The notes under the pieces were generated by a model. It ran no database searches. It was not told where the DNA came from and saw only the letters and a program-made list of their open reading frames with translations. A program made the translations under genes and the position numbers. A stretch of DNA of 64,000 nucleotides from Sphingomonas sp. PP-CE-1G-424 (GTDB lineage: Bacteria; Pseudomonadota; Alphaproteobacteria; Sphingomonadales; Sphingomonadaceae), in contig NZ_SLXW01000001.1 in the NCBI RefSeq assembly GCF_004341085.1, positions 434,001-498,000 on the forward strand, written 5' to 3'. Positions 24,918 to 37,303 of this stretch are shown piece after piece. Each line of letters opens with the position of its first letter. Position 1 is the stretch's first letter.

Positions 24918-25637
24918 TTACTTCTCCGAGCGGGCGCCCTTGCGGGCTGCTTCCGGATCCACCGACGGCGCGCCAGACGCTGGCGTTCCGGTGTTCGCGA
25001 TGTCCGCAGTCGGCGCGCCCTTGGTAGCCGCAGCTTCCGCCGCATTCGCCGTCGCCGGCTGATCCTTCGCCGCAGCATCCTTGCCAGCCGCCGGAGCAGC
25101 GCCAGCCGCAGGGGCCGCCGGCAATGGCAGGTTCGAACCCTGCTGGTTGAGATACAGGATCACGTTCGCGCGGTCCTGCGCATTTCCGAGCCCCGCGAAG
25201 GTCATCTTCGTCCCCGGCGCGAACTTGCGCGGCGAGGTCAGCCACGCATTCAGCTTGTCGAAGTCCCACTTGCCACCGATCCCGGCCAGCGCCGACGAGA
25301 AGGCGAAGCCGTTCTTGCCCTTGGCGATTTCCTCGCCGACCGTGCCGTACAGGTTCGGGCCGACGCCGTTCGCACCGCCCTGGTTGATGGTGTGGCAGGC
25401 GGCGCACTTCTTGAACACTTCGGCGCCCTTGGCGGCGTCGGCGGTCGGCAGCAGCGAGGCGATCGGCACGTCGGCGGCGGCACCCTCGCCGCCCTCGGCG
25501 ACGACACCCTCGATCGCATAGCCCATCTTCTCGGGGCGCTCGCCGTGGAACATCATCCCGCCGACGATCGACAACCCGAGCGCCGCACCACAGCCTGCGA
25601 GCACCCAGCCGGCGATCGTATTGGTCCGATTGTCCAT
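24918..25637 (-). CDS. membrane-anchored c-type cytochrome (CycM/c552-like)
   Basis: A 239-residue protein. An N-terminal transmembrane anchor (about 10-32, TIAGWVLAGCGAALGLSIVGG) precedes a class I cytochrome c domain at about 62-165. Heme is attached at CAACH (near residue 80); the distal Met is in GTKMTFAGL. A C-terminal Ala/Pro/Lys-rich disordered tail of about 65 residues follows. Related proteins pass electrons from the bc1 complex to aa3 oxidase. ATG 25637 is preferred over ATG 25646 because AGGGCGG then sits about nine bases upstream. It is divergent from pheA. Confidence 0.9.
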   Translation of the reverse strand: MDNRTNTIAGWVLAGCGAALGLSIVGGMMFHGERPEKMGYAIEGVVAEGGEGAAADVPIASLLPTADAAKGAEVFKKCAACHTINQGGANGVGPNLYGTVGEEIAKGKNGFAFSSALAGIGGKWDFDKLNAWLTSPRKFAPGTKMTFAGLGNAQDRANVILYLNQQGSNLPLPAAPAAGAAPAAGKDAAAKDQPATANAAEAAATKGAPTADIANTGTPASGAPSVDPEAARKGARSEK

Positions 25638-25741
25638 CTTGTGCATCCGCCCTGTTCTGTTTGGGATAGCCATAGAAAACGCGGGCGCGCACCGCAAGCC
25701 GCGCTTGTCTGGCGCGCGGCGGCTCTCTACTCGGCCTGCGC

Positions 25742-26644
25742 ATGGAAAACTTCGCCGCACCCGCCCGCCCGATCGTCGCGCGGATGACCGACGCCGCCGC
25801 CGCCGAGCCCGCGCGCGCGGTCGCGTTCCAAGGCGCGCCGGGTGCGAACAGCCATGTCGCCGCGGTCGAGGCGTTCCCCGACGGCCTGCCCCTGCCCTGT
25901 TTCGATTTCTCCGACGCGATCGATGCGGTGAAGGACGGCCGTGCCGATTGCGCGATCATCCCGATCGAGAATTCGCTCCACGGCCGCGTCGCCGACATCC
26001 ATTTCCTGCTCCCCGAATCGGGGCTGGTCATCACCGGCGAACATTTCCTGCCGATCCGCCATGCGCTGATGGGCGCAGGGCCGCGCGACGGTATCCGCCA
26101 GGCGATGAGCCACCCGCAGGCGCTCGGGCAGTGCCGACACTGGCTGAAGGCGCACGGGATCGAGCCGGTGAGCTATCCCGACACCGCGGGGGCCGCAGCC
26201 AAGGTCGCCGAGCTTGCCGATCCGGCAATCGCCGCGCTCGCGCCACCTGCTGCGGCCGGGCTATACGGGTTGGAGTTGCTCGCGACCGACATCGCCGATG
26301 CGGACCACAACACGACTCGGTTCGTTGTGCTGGCGCGCGGCGGCAAGCCGCCCGCGGCGCAGGAGCCGGTCGGTGGCGAATGGATGACGACGCTGATCTT
26401 CGAGGTAAAGAACGTCCCCGCGGCGCTCTACAAGGCGGTCGGCGGATTCGCGACCAACGGGGTGAACATCACCAAGCTGGAAAGCTACCAGCGCAACGGC
26501 AGCTTCTCCGCGACGGAATTCTATGCGGATGTGGTGGGGAAGCCGGGCGACGCGAACCTCGATCATGCGCTGGAGGAACTGGGGTTCCATTCGAAATGGC
26601 TGCGCGTGCTGGGGACGTATCGCCAGGCGCGGTCGCGGGGGTAG
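25742..26644 (+). CDS. pheA: prephenate dehydratase
   Basis: It converts prephenate to phenylpyruvate in phenylalanine synthesis. It is 300 aa and monofunctional, with no chorismate mutase domain at the N-terminus. The dehydratase part is at about 25-205 (VAFQGAPGANSHVAA, IIPIENSLHGRVADIHFLL, and NTTRFVVL with the catalytic Thr). The C-terminal ACT domain (VPAALYKAVGGFATNGVNITKLESYQ) carries the ESYQ-type phenylalanine site, so feedback inhibition is expected. The first 20 residues are poorly conserved, and M15 is an alternative start. Confidence 0.95.
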   Translation: MENFAAPARPIVARMTDAAAAEPARAVAFQGAPGANSHVAAVEAFPDGLPLPCFDFSDAIDAVKDGRADCAIIPIENSLHGRVADIHFLLPESGLVITGEHFLPIRHALMGAGPRDGIRQAMSHPQALGQCRHWLKAHGIEPVSYPDTAGAAAKVAELADPAIAALAPPAAAGLYGLELLATDIADADHNTTRFVVLARGGKPPAAQEPVGGEWMTTLIFEVKNVPAALYKAVGGFATNGVNITKLESYQRNGSFSATEFYADVVGKPGDANLDHALEELGFHSKWLRVLGTYRQARSRG

Positions 26645-26651
26645 CCACCAG

Positions 26652-26677
26652 CCACCGTCACCGTCACCGTCGCCGTC
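26652..26677. repeat. short CACCGT tandem repeat
   Basis: Four degenerate six-base units (CACCGT, CACCGT, CACCGT, CGCCGT) follow the pheA stop codon and run into the type A palindromic repeat. Confidence 0.6.
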
Positions 26678-26754
26678 ATCCTGACGAAAGTCAGGATCCA
26701 GAGCCATATAGCGCCGCGTTTGTTACCCTGGATCCTGACTTTGGTCAGGATGAC
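26675..26754. repeat. palindromic intergenic repeat, type A
   Basis: The ends GTCATCCTGACGAAAGTCAG and CTGACTTTGGTCAGGATGAC are inverse with one mismatch. It is the same family as 1759-1837 and 56033-56113, with a different centre. It separates the convergent pheA and histidine kinase genes. Confidence 0.8.
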
Positions 26755-26786
26755 GGACGGTTGCTAAGCGTCGGTTTTAGTACCGC

Positions 26787-28184
26787 TTAGTTCGCTGCCG
26801 GCAACCGCAATCGCACGAGCAACCCACCAAGGTCTTCGCTCTCCTCGAGCGCCACGGTCCCCTCGTAGATCTCCGCCACGTCGCGCACGATCGCCAACCC
26901 CAGCCCCGTCCCCGGCTTCCCCGTATCCAGCCGCACGCCGCGATCGAAGATACGGACGCGCTCCTCCTCAGGAATGCCGACACCGTCGTCCTCGACCAGG
27001 AACTCGACGAACCCCGCCTGTGCGCCGACCGTCACGAACACGCTGCCGCCACCATATTTGGCCGCGTTCTCGATGAGGTTACCGAGCATCTCGTCGAGAT
27101 CCTGCCGCTCGACATGGACCTGCAACCCGCGCGGCCCGGTCACGTCGATGCGGACGTGGCGATACAGTCGCCCGACCGCACGCTCGACCGACTCCAGGCT
27201 CGGCCATACCTCCGCACGGCTGTGCGCAGACCCGCGTCGCCCGACAGCCCGCGCGCGCGCGAGGTGGTGATCGACCTGGCGCCGCATCGTCCGCGCTTCG
27301 CGGATGACCGTGTCGGCGAGGTCGTCGGACTGCGCGGTGGCGGCGTTCATGATCACCGTCAGCGGCGTCTTGAGCGCATGCGCGAGGTTGCCGGCATGCC
27401 GCCTCGCCTCCTCCGCTTGGCGCTCGTTATGCTCGATCAGCGCGTTCAGTTCCTCGACCATCGGCGCGACCTCGACCGGCATCGCCCTCGACACGCGGTT
27501 CGCCTGCCCCGCACGCATCCGCGCGATCTCCTCGCGCACCCGACGCAACGGCCAGAGACCGTAGAACGTCTGCAGCGCCGCCAGTACGATCAACCCCAGC
27601 CCGAGCAAGGCGAAGCTGCGGACGAGCGTACGCCGCAAGGTGGTGATCTGCGCATTCAGCCCGTCGCGGCTCTGCGCGACCTGGAACCGCCAATGCACCT
27701 TCGAACCGGGGATGACCGCGTCGCGCTCGACGATCCGCAGCTGCTCGTCGGGGAATTGCGAGCTGTCGTAGAAATGCGCGTTGCGGTCGTCATGCTTCCC
27801 GCCGAACGCCAGATGCCGGTCCCAGAGCGACCGCGACGGGAAATCTTCGTGCCCCTTGCCCGACACCTGCCAGTACAGACCCGAATAGGGCTCGACGAAA
27901 CGCTGATCGGCGGCGGCGTCGCGGGTGAAGATCACTTCGCCGTCGGGTCCGATCTCGGACGAGTTCAGCAACGAGCGCAGGACATATTCGAGCTGATCGT
28001 CGAAATTGCGCGTCACCGCCGCCGACAGCACCCTATCGAGCGCGAACCCGCCGCCGCTGAGCAGCACGCCGATCCATACCGCCGCGATCAGGATCATCCG
28101 CCGCGACAGCGACCCCTTCACCGCCGCCGGGACGCGGATCGGCGTGTCGGTCTTGAGTGGGTCTGTCGGCGGCGCGGTATCCAT
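26787..28184 (-). CDS. sensor histidine kinase (PhoQ-like)
   Basis: A 465-residue inner-membrane kinase. There are transmembrane segments at about 30-50 and 188-208 with a periplasmic sensor between them (FVEPYSGLYWQVSG, HFYDSSQFPDEQLRIVERD). A HAMP-like region follows, then the H-box NLAHALKTPL with phospho-acceptor His269. The ATPase has an N-box NLIENAAKYG, G1 DDGVGIPEE and G2 GTGLGLAIV. It is ten bases downstream of its response regulator and in one operon with a PepSY protein. The overall plan resembles PhoQ, but the ligand is unknown. Confidence 0.9.
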   Translation of the reverse strand: MDTAPPTDPLKTDTPIRVPAAVKGSLSRRMILIAAVWIGVLLSGGGFALDRVLSAAVTRNFDDQLEYVLRSLLNSSEIGPDGEVIFTRDAAADQRFVEPYSGLYWQVSGKGHEDFPSRSLWDRHLAFGGKHDDRNAHFYDSSQFPDEQLRIVERDAVIPGSKVHWRFQVAQSRDGLNAQITTLRRTLVRSFALLGLGLIVLAALQTFYGLWPLRRVREEIARMRAGQANRVSRAMPVEVAPMVEELNALIEHNERQAEEARRHAGNLAHALKTPLTVIMNAATAQSDDLADTVIREARTMRRQVDHHLARARAVGRRGSAHSRAEVWPSLESVERAVGRLYRHVRIDVTGPRGLQVHVERQDLDEMLGNLIENAAKYGGGSVFVTVGAQAGFVEFLVEDDGVGIPEEERVRIFDRGVRLDTGKPGTGLGLAIVRDVAEIYEGTVALEESEDLGGLLVRLRLPAAN

Positions 28185-28194
28185 CGTCAGCCGA

Positions 28195-28860
28195 TCAGGC
28201 GGCCGGGTCTTCGAGGCTGTAGCCGAGGCCGCGGATCGTCGTGATCACGTCCTGGCCGAGCTTCTTGCGGATGCGCGTCACGAACACCTCGATCGTGTTC
28301 GAATCGCGATCGAAATCCTGGTCGTAGATATGCTCGATCAGCTCGGTCCGGCTGACGACCTTGCCCTTGTGGTGGAGCAGGTAGCTGAGCAGCTTATACT
28401 CCTGCGCGGTCAGCTTCACCGGCTCGCCGGCGCGCGTGACCTTGCCGCTGCGCGTGTCGAGGCGGATGTCGCCCGCAGTCAGCTCGGACGAGGCATTGCC
28501 CGACGCCCGACGGATCAGCGCCCGCAGACGCGCGATCAGTTCCTCGCTCTGGAACGGTTTCGCCACATAGTCGTCGGCACCTGCATCGAGGCCGGCGACC
28601 TTGTCGGACCAGCTGTCGCGCGCGGTCAGCACCAGCACGGGCATCGTCTTGCCCTCTTTCCGCCAGCGATCAAGCACCGTCAGCCCGTCGATCTCCGGCA
28701 GGCCGAGATCGAGCACGACCGCGTCGTAATTCTCGGTCGAGCCGAGGAAATGCCCCTCTTCGCCATCGACTGCGAGGTCGATCGCGTAGCCGGCTCCTTC
28801 CAGGGTGTTCTTCAGTTGCTGGCCGAGATTCGGCTCGTCCTCGACGATCAGAACGCGCAT
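28195..28860 (-). CDS. OmpR/PhoP-family response regulator
   Basis: A 221-residue regulator with a receiver domain (acidic pocket EDE at 7-9, phospho-acceptor Asp51 in VLDLGLPEIDG, conserved Lys in YVAKPF) and a C-terminal winged helix (KLTAQEYKLLSYLLHHKGKVVSR, VFVTRIRKKL, IRGLGYSL). The start at 28860 gives the standard M-R-V-L-I-V-E-D-E beginning. The partner is the kinase ten bases downstream. The PepSY gene 22 bases upstream is probably the first gene of the operon. Confidence 0.93.
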   Translation of the reverse strand: MRVLIVEDEPNLGQQLKNTLEGAGYAIDLAVDGEEGHFLGSTENYDAVVLDLGLPEIDGLTVLDRWRKEGKTMPVLVLTARDSWSDKVAGLDAGADDYVAKPFQSEELIARLRALIRRASGNASSELTAGDIRLDTRSGKVTRAGEPVKLTAQEYKLLSYLLHHKGKVVSRTELIEHIYDQDFDRDSNTIEVFVTRIRKKLGQDVITTIRGLGYSLEDPAA

Positions 28861-28882
28861 GATAGTCCTCTCGATTAAGGGG

Positions 28883-29194
28883 TCAGCGACCGGTGCGGCC
28901 GACGATCTGGCCGCTCCGGCCATCGACGTCGACCCAGATGACGGTTCCATCGCGCAGGAATTTCAGCGTGTAAATGGCGCTGCCCGAATCATAGTCGGAA
29001 CCGAGATACTGCGCGCCCTTCATCGTCGGGATCACGCGTCCCTCGATCTCCCGCAGCGACAGCCCGCCGGTCTTGCGTGCCTGAAACGCGGACATCTGGT
29101 CGCTACGGCGCTGGTCCGCGCCCGCCATCATCGGTGCCGCAGCCATCAGTGACGGCGCCGAGGCCAGGGTCGCAAGGAGGAGCAACATCTTCAT
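28883..29194 (-). CDS. secreted PepSY-domain protein
   Basis: A 103-residue protein with a signal peptide (MKMLLLLATLASAPSLMAAA) and a single PepSY-like domain: SLREIEGRVIPTMKGAQYLGSDYDSGSAIYTLKFLRDGTVIWVDVDGRSGQIVG. PepSY domains often modulate proteases or sensor kinases in the periplasm. Being first in the operon with a two-component system, it may tune the sensor or be its feedback target; that is inference. ATG 29194 is chosen for the signal peptide; an ATG at 29218 would add eight residues. Confidence 0.8.
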   Translation of the reverse strand: MKMLLLLATLASAPSLMAAAPMMAGADQRRSDQMSAFQARKTGGLSLREIEGRVIPTMKGAQYLGSDYDSGSAIYTLKFLRDGTVIWVDVDGRSGQIVGRTGR

Positions 29195-29315
29195 GGCCGT
29201 GGCATAGCGGCCGGGCATTGAACAGCCAGTGAATGGCCCCGCGCAAGGTACTGACGCAGGTTAGCATGACGGTGTAACTTGCCTGCATCACCCGCCGCCC
29301 CTACGTGGCGCGAAC

Positions 29316-31097
<1,782 letters not shown>

Positions 31098-31098
31098 G

Positions 31099-31917
31099 TC
31101 AAAGGCTGCGGCCGGCCTGGCCCGCCAGGTCGACGACGAACTGCCACGCGACGCGGCCTGATCGGCTGCCGCGGCGCGTGGCCCATCCGATCGCATCCGC
31201 AGGCTCGAACGTCAGGTCGTACGCCGCTGCATAGCCGGCGACGATCGCCAGATACCCGTCCTGGTCGAGCGCGTGGAAGCCGAGACTCAGCCCGAAGCGA
31301 TCCGACAACGCCAGATGATCGTCGGCCGAGTCGCGCGGGTTGATCGCGCTTTCCTGTTCGGCGATGTCGCGGGGCGCCAGATGACGCCGGTTCGCGGTCA
31401 CGAGCAGACGGACGTTGTGCGGCCGCGGCTCGCTGCCCCCTTCGAGCATCGAACGCAGCGCGCGCGCCTCGGCCGGCACGTCGAAGCCGAGATCGTCGAC
31501 GAATACCGCAAACGCGCGTTGCACTCCGGCAAGCGTGGCAAACAGCATCGGCAGGCCGGTCAGGTCGGAGACTTCGACGAGTGCGAGATGGCCCGACCCA
31601 GCCTGGCCCGCCTCAGCCTGAATCGCGGCGACCGCGCTCTTGACCAGCGCCGACTTGCCGGTGCCGCGCGCGCCCCACAGCAGCACGTCCTGCGCGGCAA
31701 ATCCGCTGGCGAGACGGCGAAGATTGCCGAGCAAGGCGGCCTTCTGGCGGTCGATCCCGACCAGCCTATCGAGCGGCAGCGGCGCGAAGCCAAGCACGGG
31801 GACCAGGGCGCCGCCCCGCCAGACATAGGCGGGATGCGCGCGCGGATCGGCGGCGGGCGGCGGGGGTGGCGAGAGGCGCTCCAACGCGGCGGCGATACGG
31901 TCCAACGGGTCGTTCAT
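31099..31917 (-). CDS. DUF815-type AAA+ ATPase
   Basis: A 272-residue protein with Walker A GARGTGKSALV near residue 81, Walker B FAVFVDDLGFD near 135, and the family pieces LPLDRLVGIDRQK, RPHNVRLLVTANRRHLAPRD and LALSDRFGLSLGFHALDQDGYLAIV. It belongs to the DUF815 group of AAA+ proteins, whose role is not established. There is a Pro-rich stretch near residue 18. Its stop is two bases from the ABC-F gene's stop on the opposite strand. The TPR gene upstream ends 39 bases away on the same strand. Confidence 0.88.
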   Translation of the reverse strand: MNDPLDRIAAALERLSPPPPPAADPRAHPAYVWRGGALVPVLGFAPLPLDRLVGIDRQKAALLGNLRRLASGFAAQDVLLWGARGTGKSALVKSAVAAIQAEAGQAGSGHLALVEVSDLTGLPMLFATLAGVQRAFAVFVDDLGFDVPAEARALRSMLEGGSEPRPHNVRLLVTANRRHLAPRDIAEQESAINPRDSADDHLALSDRFGLSLGFHALDQDGYLAIVAGYAAAYDLTFEPADAIGWATRRGSRSGRVAWQFVVDLAGQAGRSL

Positions 31918-31956
31918 GTGCCGCTATTGGCCGCGCGAAACGCCGGAGACAAGCAT

Positions 31957-33835
31957 TCACCCGAGTTGGCGAAGATGTCCGGCGATCGCGGCATCGGTGG
32001 GCGCAAGCTGCGTCGCCTTGACCAGCAACTGCCTGGCGCCGACCAGATCGCCGTTCGCGGCGAGCGCAATGCCATAAGCATCGGCGGCCGCCGCGCGCAT
32101 CGGCGACAGCGCATAGGCGGCGCGCCCATAGCGGACCGCGATCGCGCCGTCGTCGCTGCCCGCATAGGCCAGCGCGAGATCGGCGAGGACGCCGCCATCC
32201 TGGTTGCCGACGCGGGCGCGGACGCTTTCGAGCGTGTCGATCGCGCGGTCCCATTCGCCCGACGCCACCTGGCGATGACCAAGCATCCGCGCGCCCACGA
32301 GGCTTTGCGGATTCTGCGACAGGTACAGGACTAGCGTCGTCGCGGAGTCCTGCGCGCGGCCGGCACGGGCAAGCGCATCGACCAGACGCAGCATCGTCGG
32401 CTCGTCGAACGACAGATCGGCGGCCTGCGTGTAGGCGCGCGCGGCGTCTCCATAGCGTCCTGCCGCCGCCAGCGAATCGCCGAGCGCAAGCTGCGCCGCG
32501 GGCGCGCCGGGCGTCGCGACAACGCGCGCGACGGGACGACCCGCCAGAGCGATCGGCGAGGACGATACCGGCGCCGCCGCCGCGCGATCGAGAAAGGTCG
32601 CTGCCCCAATCCGGTTGCCGACCGCCTCGAGCGCGCGCGCGATCAGGGTGAGCGAATAGCTGTCGGCGTCGGGACGGGCAGCGATAGGTCGCAGGACAGC
32701 GATCGCGCCACCGGCATTCCCCGCGCGAAGCAACGCGACACCCAGCAACTGGCGCGCGGCGACGTTGGACAGCTGCATCTGCACGAGTTTGCGCCACTGC
32801 ACCGCCGCCTGCGCGAACCGCCCTTGCGCATAGTCCAGGTCCCCTTTGAGCAAGAGCGTGCCAGGCATGTCGTCGACCGCGCCATCTGTCTTTTCCAGTA
32901 GCGCCTGAGCAAGCGGGATTCGCCCAGCGCGCGCGGCGAGCACCGCCTGGAGATACAATGCGTTCGGGTCACCGGGACGCGCGAGCAGCGCGCGGCGGGT
33001 GGCGGCGAGCATCTCAACGTTGCGCCCCGCATCGCCGAGCGTCGCGGCATAGTCGATCAGCGCCGGGGGATAATAGGCATCGCGCTGCAACGCCGCGTCG
33101 AACCAGGGCAGCGCCGCGACGAGGCCGTAGCGGCTGCGGACGACGTCACCCTGGAGCATCAGCGCCGCCGGCCTGCGCCGGTCCAGCGATACCGCATTCG
33201 TCGCCGCGATCGTCGCACCGCCGACGTCGCCACCAGTCAAACTCAAGCGGCCGAGATCGGTCCAGGCCGCCGCATCGGTCGGCGCGCGCCCGAGCAGCGC
33301 CTGAAGAACCGCCACCGCGTCACCGGGATGTCCCTGCGCGGCGAGCGCCCGTGCCCGAACCCGCGTGGCGTACCCCGCATAGCGCGGTTGCGCCTGTGCC
33401 GCTTCGGCGATCGCGCCCACGGGATCGCCGCGCAACAGGCGGGCATGCGCCGAAAGCTGGTGCAGGCGATCCGCAGGGAACCCAGCGGCGATCGCCGCGG
33501 CAAGTTCGGTTTCCGCCGCGACGCCGTCGTCCAGCTCGAGAAATGCACGTGCCAGGACGGCATGTGCGATCGCAAGATTCGGGTCCGCGGCGATCGCCTT
33601 CTGCGCATTGGTCCGCGCCGCGCTGTAATTGCCCGCATCGAGCGTCTTCAGGCTGTCGGCGAGCAACTGACCGGCGGTCGGCGGCGCCGGTCGCATCGCC
33701 GTCGCAAGGCCGATCAGTACGACCACGCCGCACAGCAGGCCGATCGCCAGCACGCGTGCGCGGTTGCCGGCAAACGCCTTGGGCATCCGGGACCGGCGTT
33801 TGCGGCGACGCCGACGCAACAGCGGATAGATCGAC

Positions 33836-33843
<8 letters not shown>
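31957..33843 (-). CDS. TPR-repeat membrane protein, probable PrsT of the PEP-CTERM/exopolysaccharide system
   Basis: A 628-residue protein with a very basic N-terminus (RRRRRKRRSR), a single transmembrane anchor at about 30-50 (ARVLAIGLLCGVVVLIGLATA), and then helical tetratricopeptide repeats to the end. Its ATG lies inside the last codons of prsR (eight-base overlap), so it belongs to the same operon. In XrtA/PEP-CTERM loci a TPR protein called PrsT accompanies PrsK and PrsR. Position and architecture fit, but this protein is shorter than most PrsT, so the name is inferred. It probably assists export or assembly of exopolysaccharide or sorted proteins. Confidence 0.75.
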
Positions 33844-35211
<1,368 letters not shown>

Positions 35212-35215
<4 letters not shown>

Positions 35216-37284
35216 GCCGCTGCCTCAAGTCTGTCGGCGACGCGAAGCAGGATGCGGAATCGGGTCCCCTCGCCTTCGCGACTGGTGACCTCAAGCGTGC
35301 CGCCCATCGCATGGACGAGCTGTCGGGCCTCGAACGCGCCGATCCCGAACCCGGCCGGCTTGGACGAGACGAACGGACGGAACAGGTGATCGCGAACGAA
35401 CCCGGGCGTCATGCCGCAACCGCGATCGATGACATCGATCGCGACGTGATCGCCGATGGTTTCGACCGATAACAGGACGGCATCCCCCGCGCCGCTCGCC
35501 TCGATCGCGTTCTGGACGAGATGACCGAGCACCTGTTCGAGCCGTGCGACATGACCGAGTGCGCACGCAGCGACCGTACGCGCGGCGATCGGATGCTGTG
35601 CGCGGCGACCGGCGACGACCCGATCGACGATCGCGCCGACGTCGATCGGCTGGAGCGGTTCGTTGCGGACCGGGCCATGCTGCGACAGGCGGGCGAGAAG
35701 CGCGTTCATACGATCGGACGAATCCTTGAGCGTGGCGACCATGTCGACGCGGAACGCGGGATTGTCGGCATGCCGCTCGGCATTGCGCGCGACCAGCGTC
35801 AATTGGCTGACGAGGTTCTTGATGTCGTGGAGAATGAACGCGAAGCGGCGGTTGAACTCGTCGAACCGCGCTGCGTCGGCCAATGCCGCATGCGCGCGGT
35901 CCTCCGCGAGATAGCTTGCCGCCTGCCGCCCGGCGACACGCAACAGGTCGAAATCCTCCCAGTCTAGCGCGCGGTCGACCGGCGGGCGCGCGAGTACGAT
36001 CGCGCCGACCAGCGCGCCGCCGTGGACCAGTGGTACGATCGCCCACGCTTCGGGACATGCCCGGATCCAGTCGGGAACGCTCGCCGCCTCGTCCGCGGAA
36101 CAGGTTCCGGCGCGGACGCCGTCGAGCTCGACGATCCGCGCATCCTCCGACAGATAGCGTGCCAGCTCTTCATGGGGCGGGCCGTCGGAACCTGCGGTCC
36201 AGTTCCACCCCGTGCCCATGACGAGCGCGGCGTTATCGGGAACGAGCAACAGGCCGCCGGGCGAATCGGTCAGGTCGGCGATCGATTTTACGACCCGGGT
36301 CTCTAGCGACTCCGCACCAGCCCCCGGCTTGCCGAGCGTATCGGTGAAGCGTTGCCACTCCGCGCGGTAATCATAACGATGCCGAAAGAGATGCTTGGCG
36401 ACCTTCACCTTGGTCCAGGCGCGCAGCCACGGTGTCCAGATCAGCGCCAGCAGCGCGGCGGTCGCGCCGAATACGATCGCGGTCTGGACGATCCGCAGCG
36501 AGCCACCGGCATAGCTAGCCGCGATACTGGTCGCGAGCGCGGTGGCGCCAGCGTACAGGACGAGCGCGATCGCGGACAAGGCCCGGACGGCGATCGGTCG
36601 CGACAGCGCCAGCGTCCAGTCGCCACGCCGGTGGACGGCGATGGCGAGAAGCACTGCCACGCCCGCCATCGCCACGCCGCGGAGGATCATCAGGCCGGTC
36701 GACCAGTCTCCCTGAACCCAGTCTCCCTGAACATAGCGCGCGGCGAACAGCAGGAGGTCGACACCCCACATCGCCGCCACCGCCAGCATCACGAGCCGGA
36801 CGCCGCCGCGCGATGCCGGCGCCGCCTGATAGACATGGTGCACCAGTACCAGCGCGCTGACCGCCGCCATCATCCGGAACACGAGCCGCGCCGACTCCAG
36901 CGCGACCCGCGCATCGGCGTCGACCGGCGCCAGCTGCACCACCGCGAGCACTGCGCTACCGCCAGCGATGATCATCACCACGCCGTACACCGCGCCGAGC
37001 GAGACGCTGCCGACGCGATCGTGCCGCACAAGCGCCATCATGAACAGCAGCCACGCCATGTTGCGAACGCTTTCGGCGATCCGCGTCGCGACGTCGCGCG
37101 CATCGATCCCCGCCACCGCCAACGCCCACAGGCTGGTCGCGAACAGCGCGGCGACGAACGCACGATGCGCCCAGCGCCCGAGCCCCCAGTTCGCCCCCTG
37201 CCCGCCGCGCAGTTGCGCAAGGCCCAGCGTACCGAACAGCAGCGCGGTCAGCGCGTGCGCCCACAGGATCAGCGCGCCGCTCAC
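35212..37284 (-). CDS. prsK: XrtA/PEP-CTERM system histidine kinase PrsK
   Basis: A 690-residue membrane kinase. About eight to nine transmembrane helices fill residues 1-290. A GAF-like domain at about 310-460 follows (VPDNAALVMGTGWNW, WAIVPLVHGGALVGAIVLARPP). The H-box is the unusual FILHDIKNLVSQL with His at about 486, characteristic of PrsK. The ATPase has LVQNAIEAS, DRGCGMT and GFGIGAFEARQLV. Residues near 187-197 contain a duplicated V-Q-G-D-W unit caused by a 15-base tandem repeat in the DNA. It pairs with PrsR, whose start overlaps its stop. Confidence 0.92.
36703..36732. repeat. 15-base tandem duplication inside prsK
   Basis: CCAGTCTCCCTGAAC is present twice, back to back, so that residues V-Q-G-D-W are duplicated in the loop between two predicted transmembrane helices of PrsK. 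The frame is kept. Confidence 0.9.
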
Positions 37285-37303
37285 GATTTGCTCATTGGGG
37301 CGC

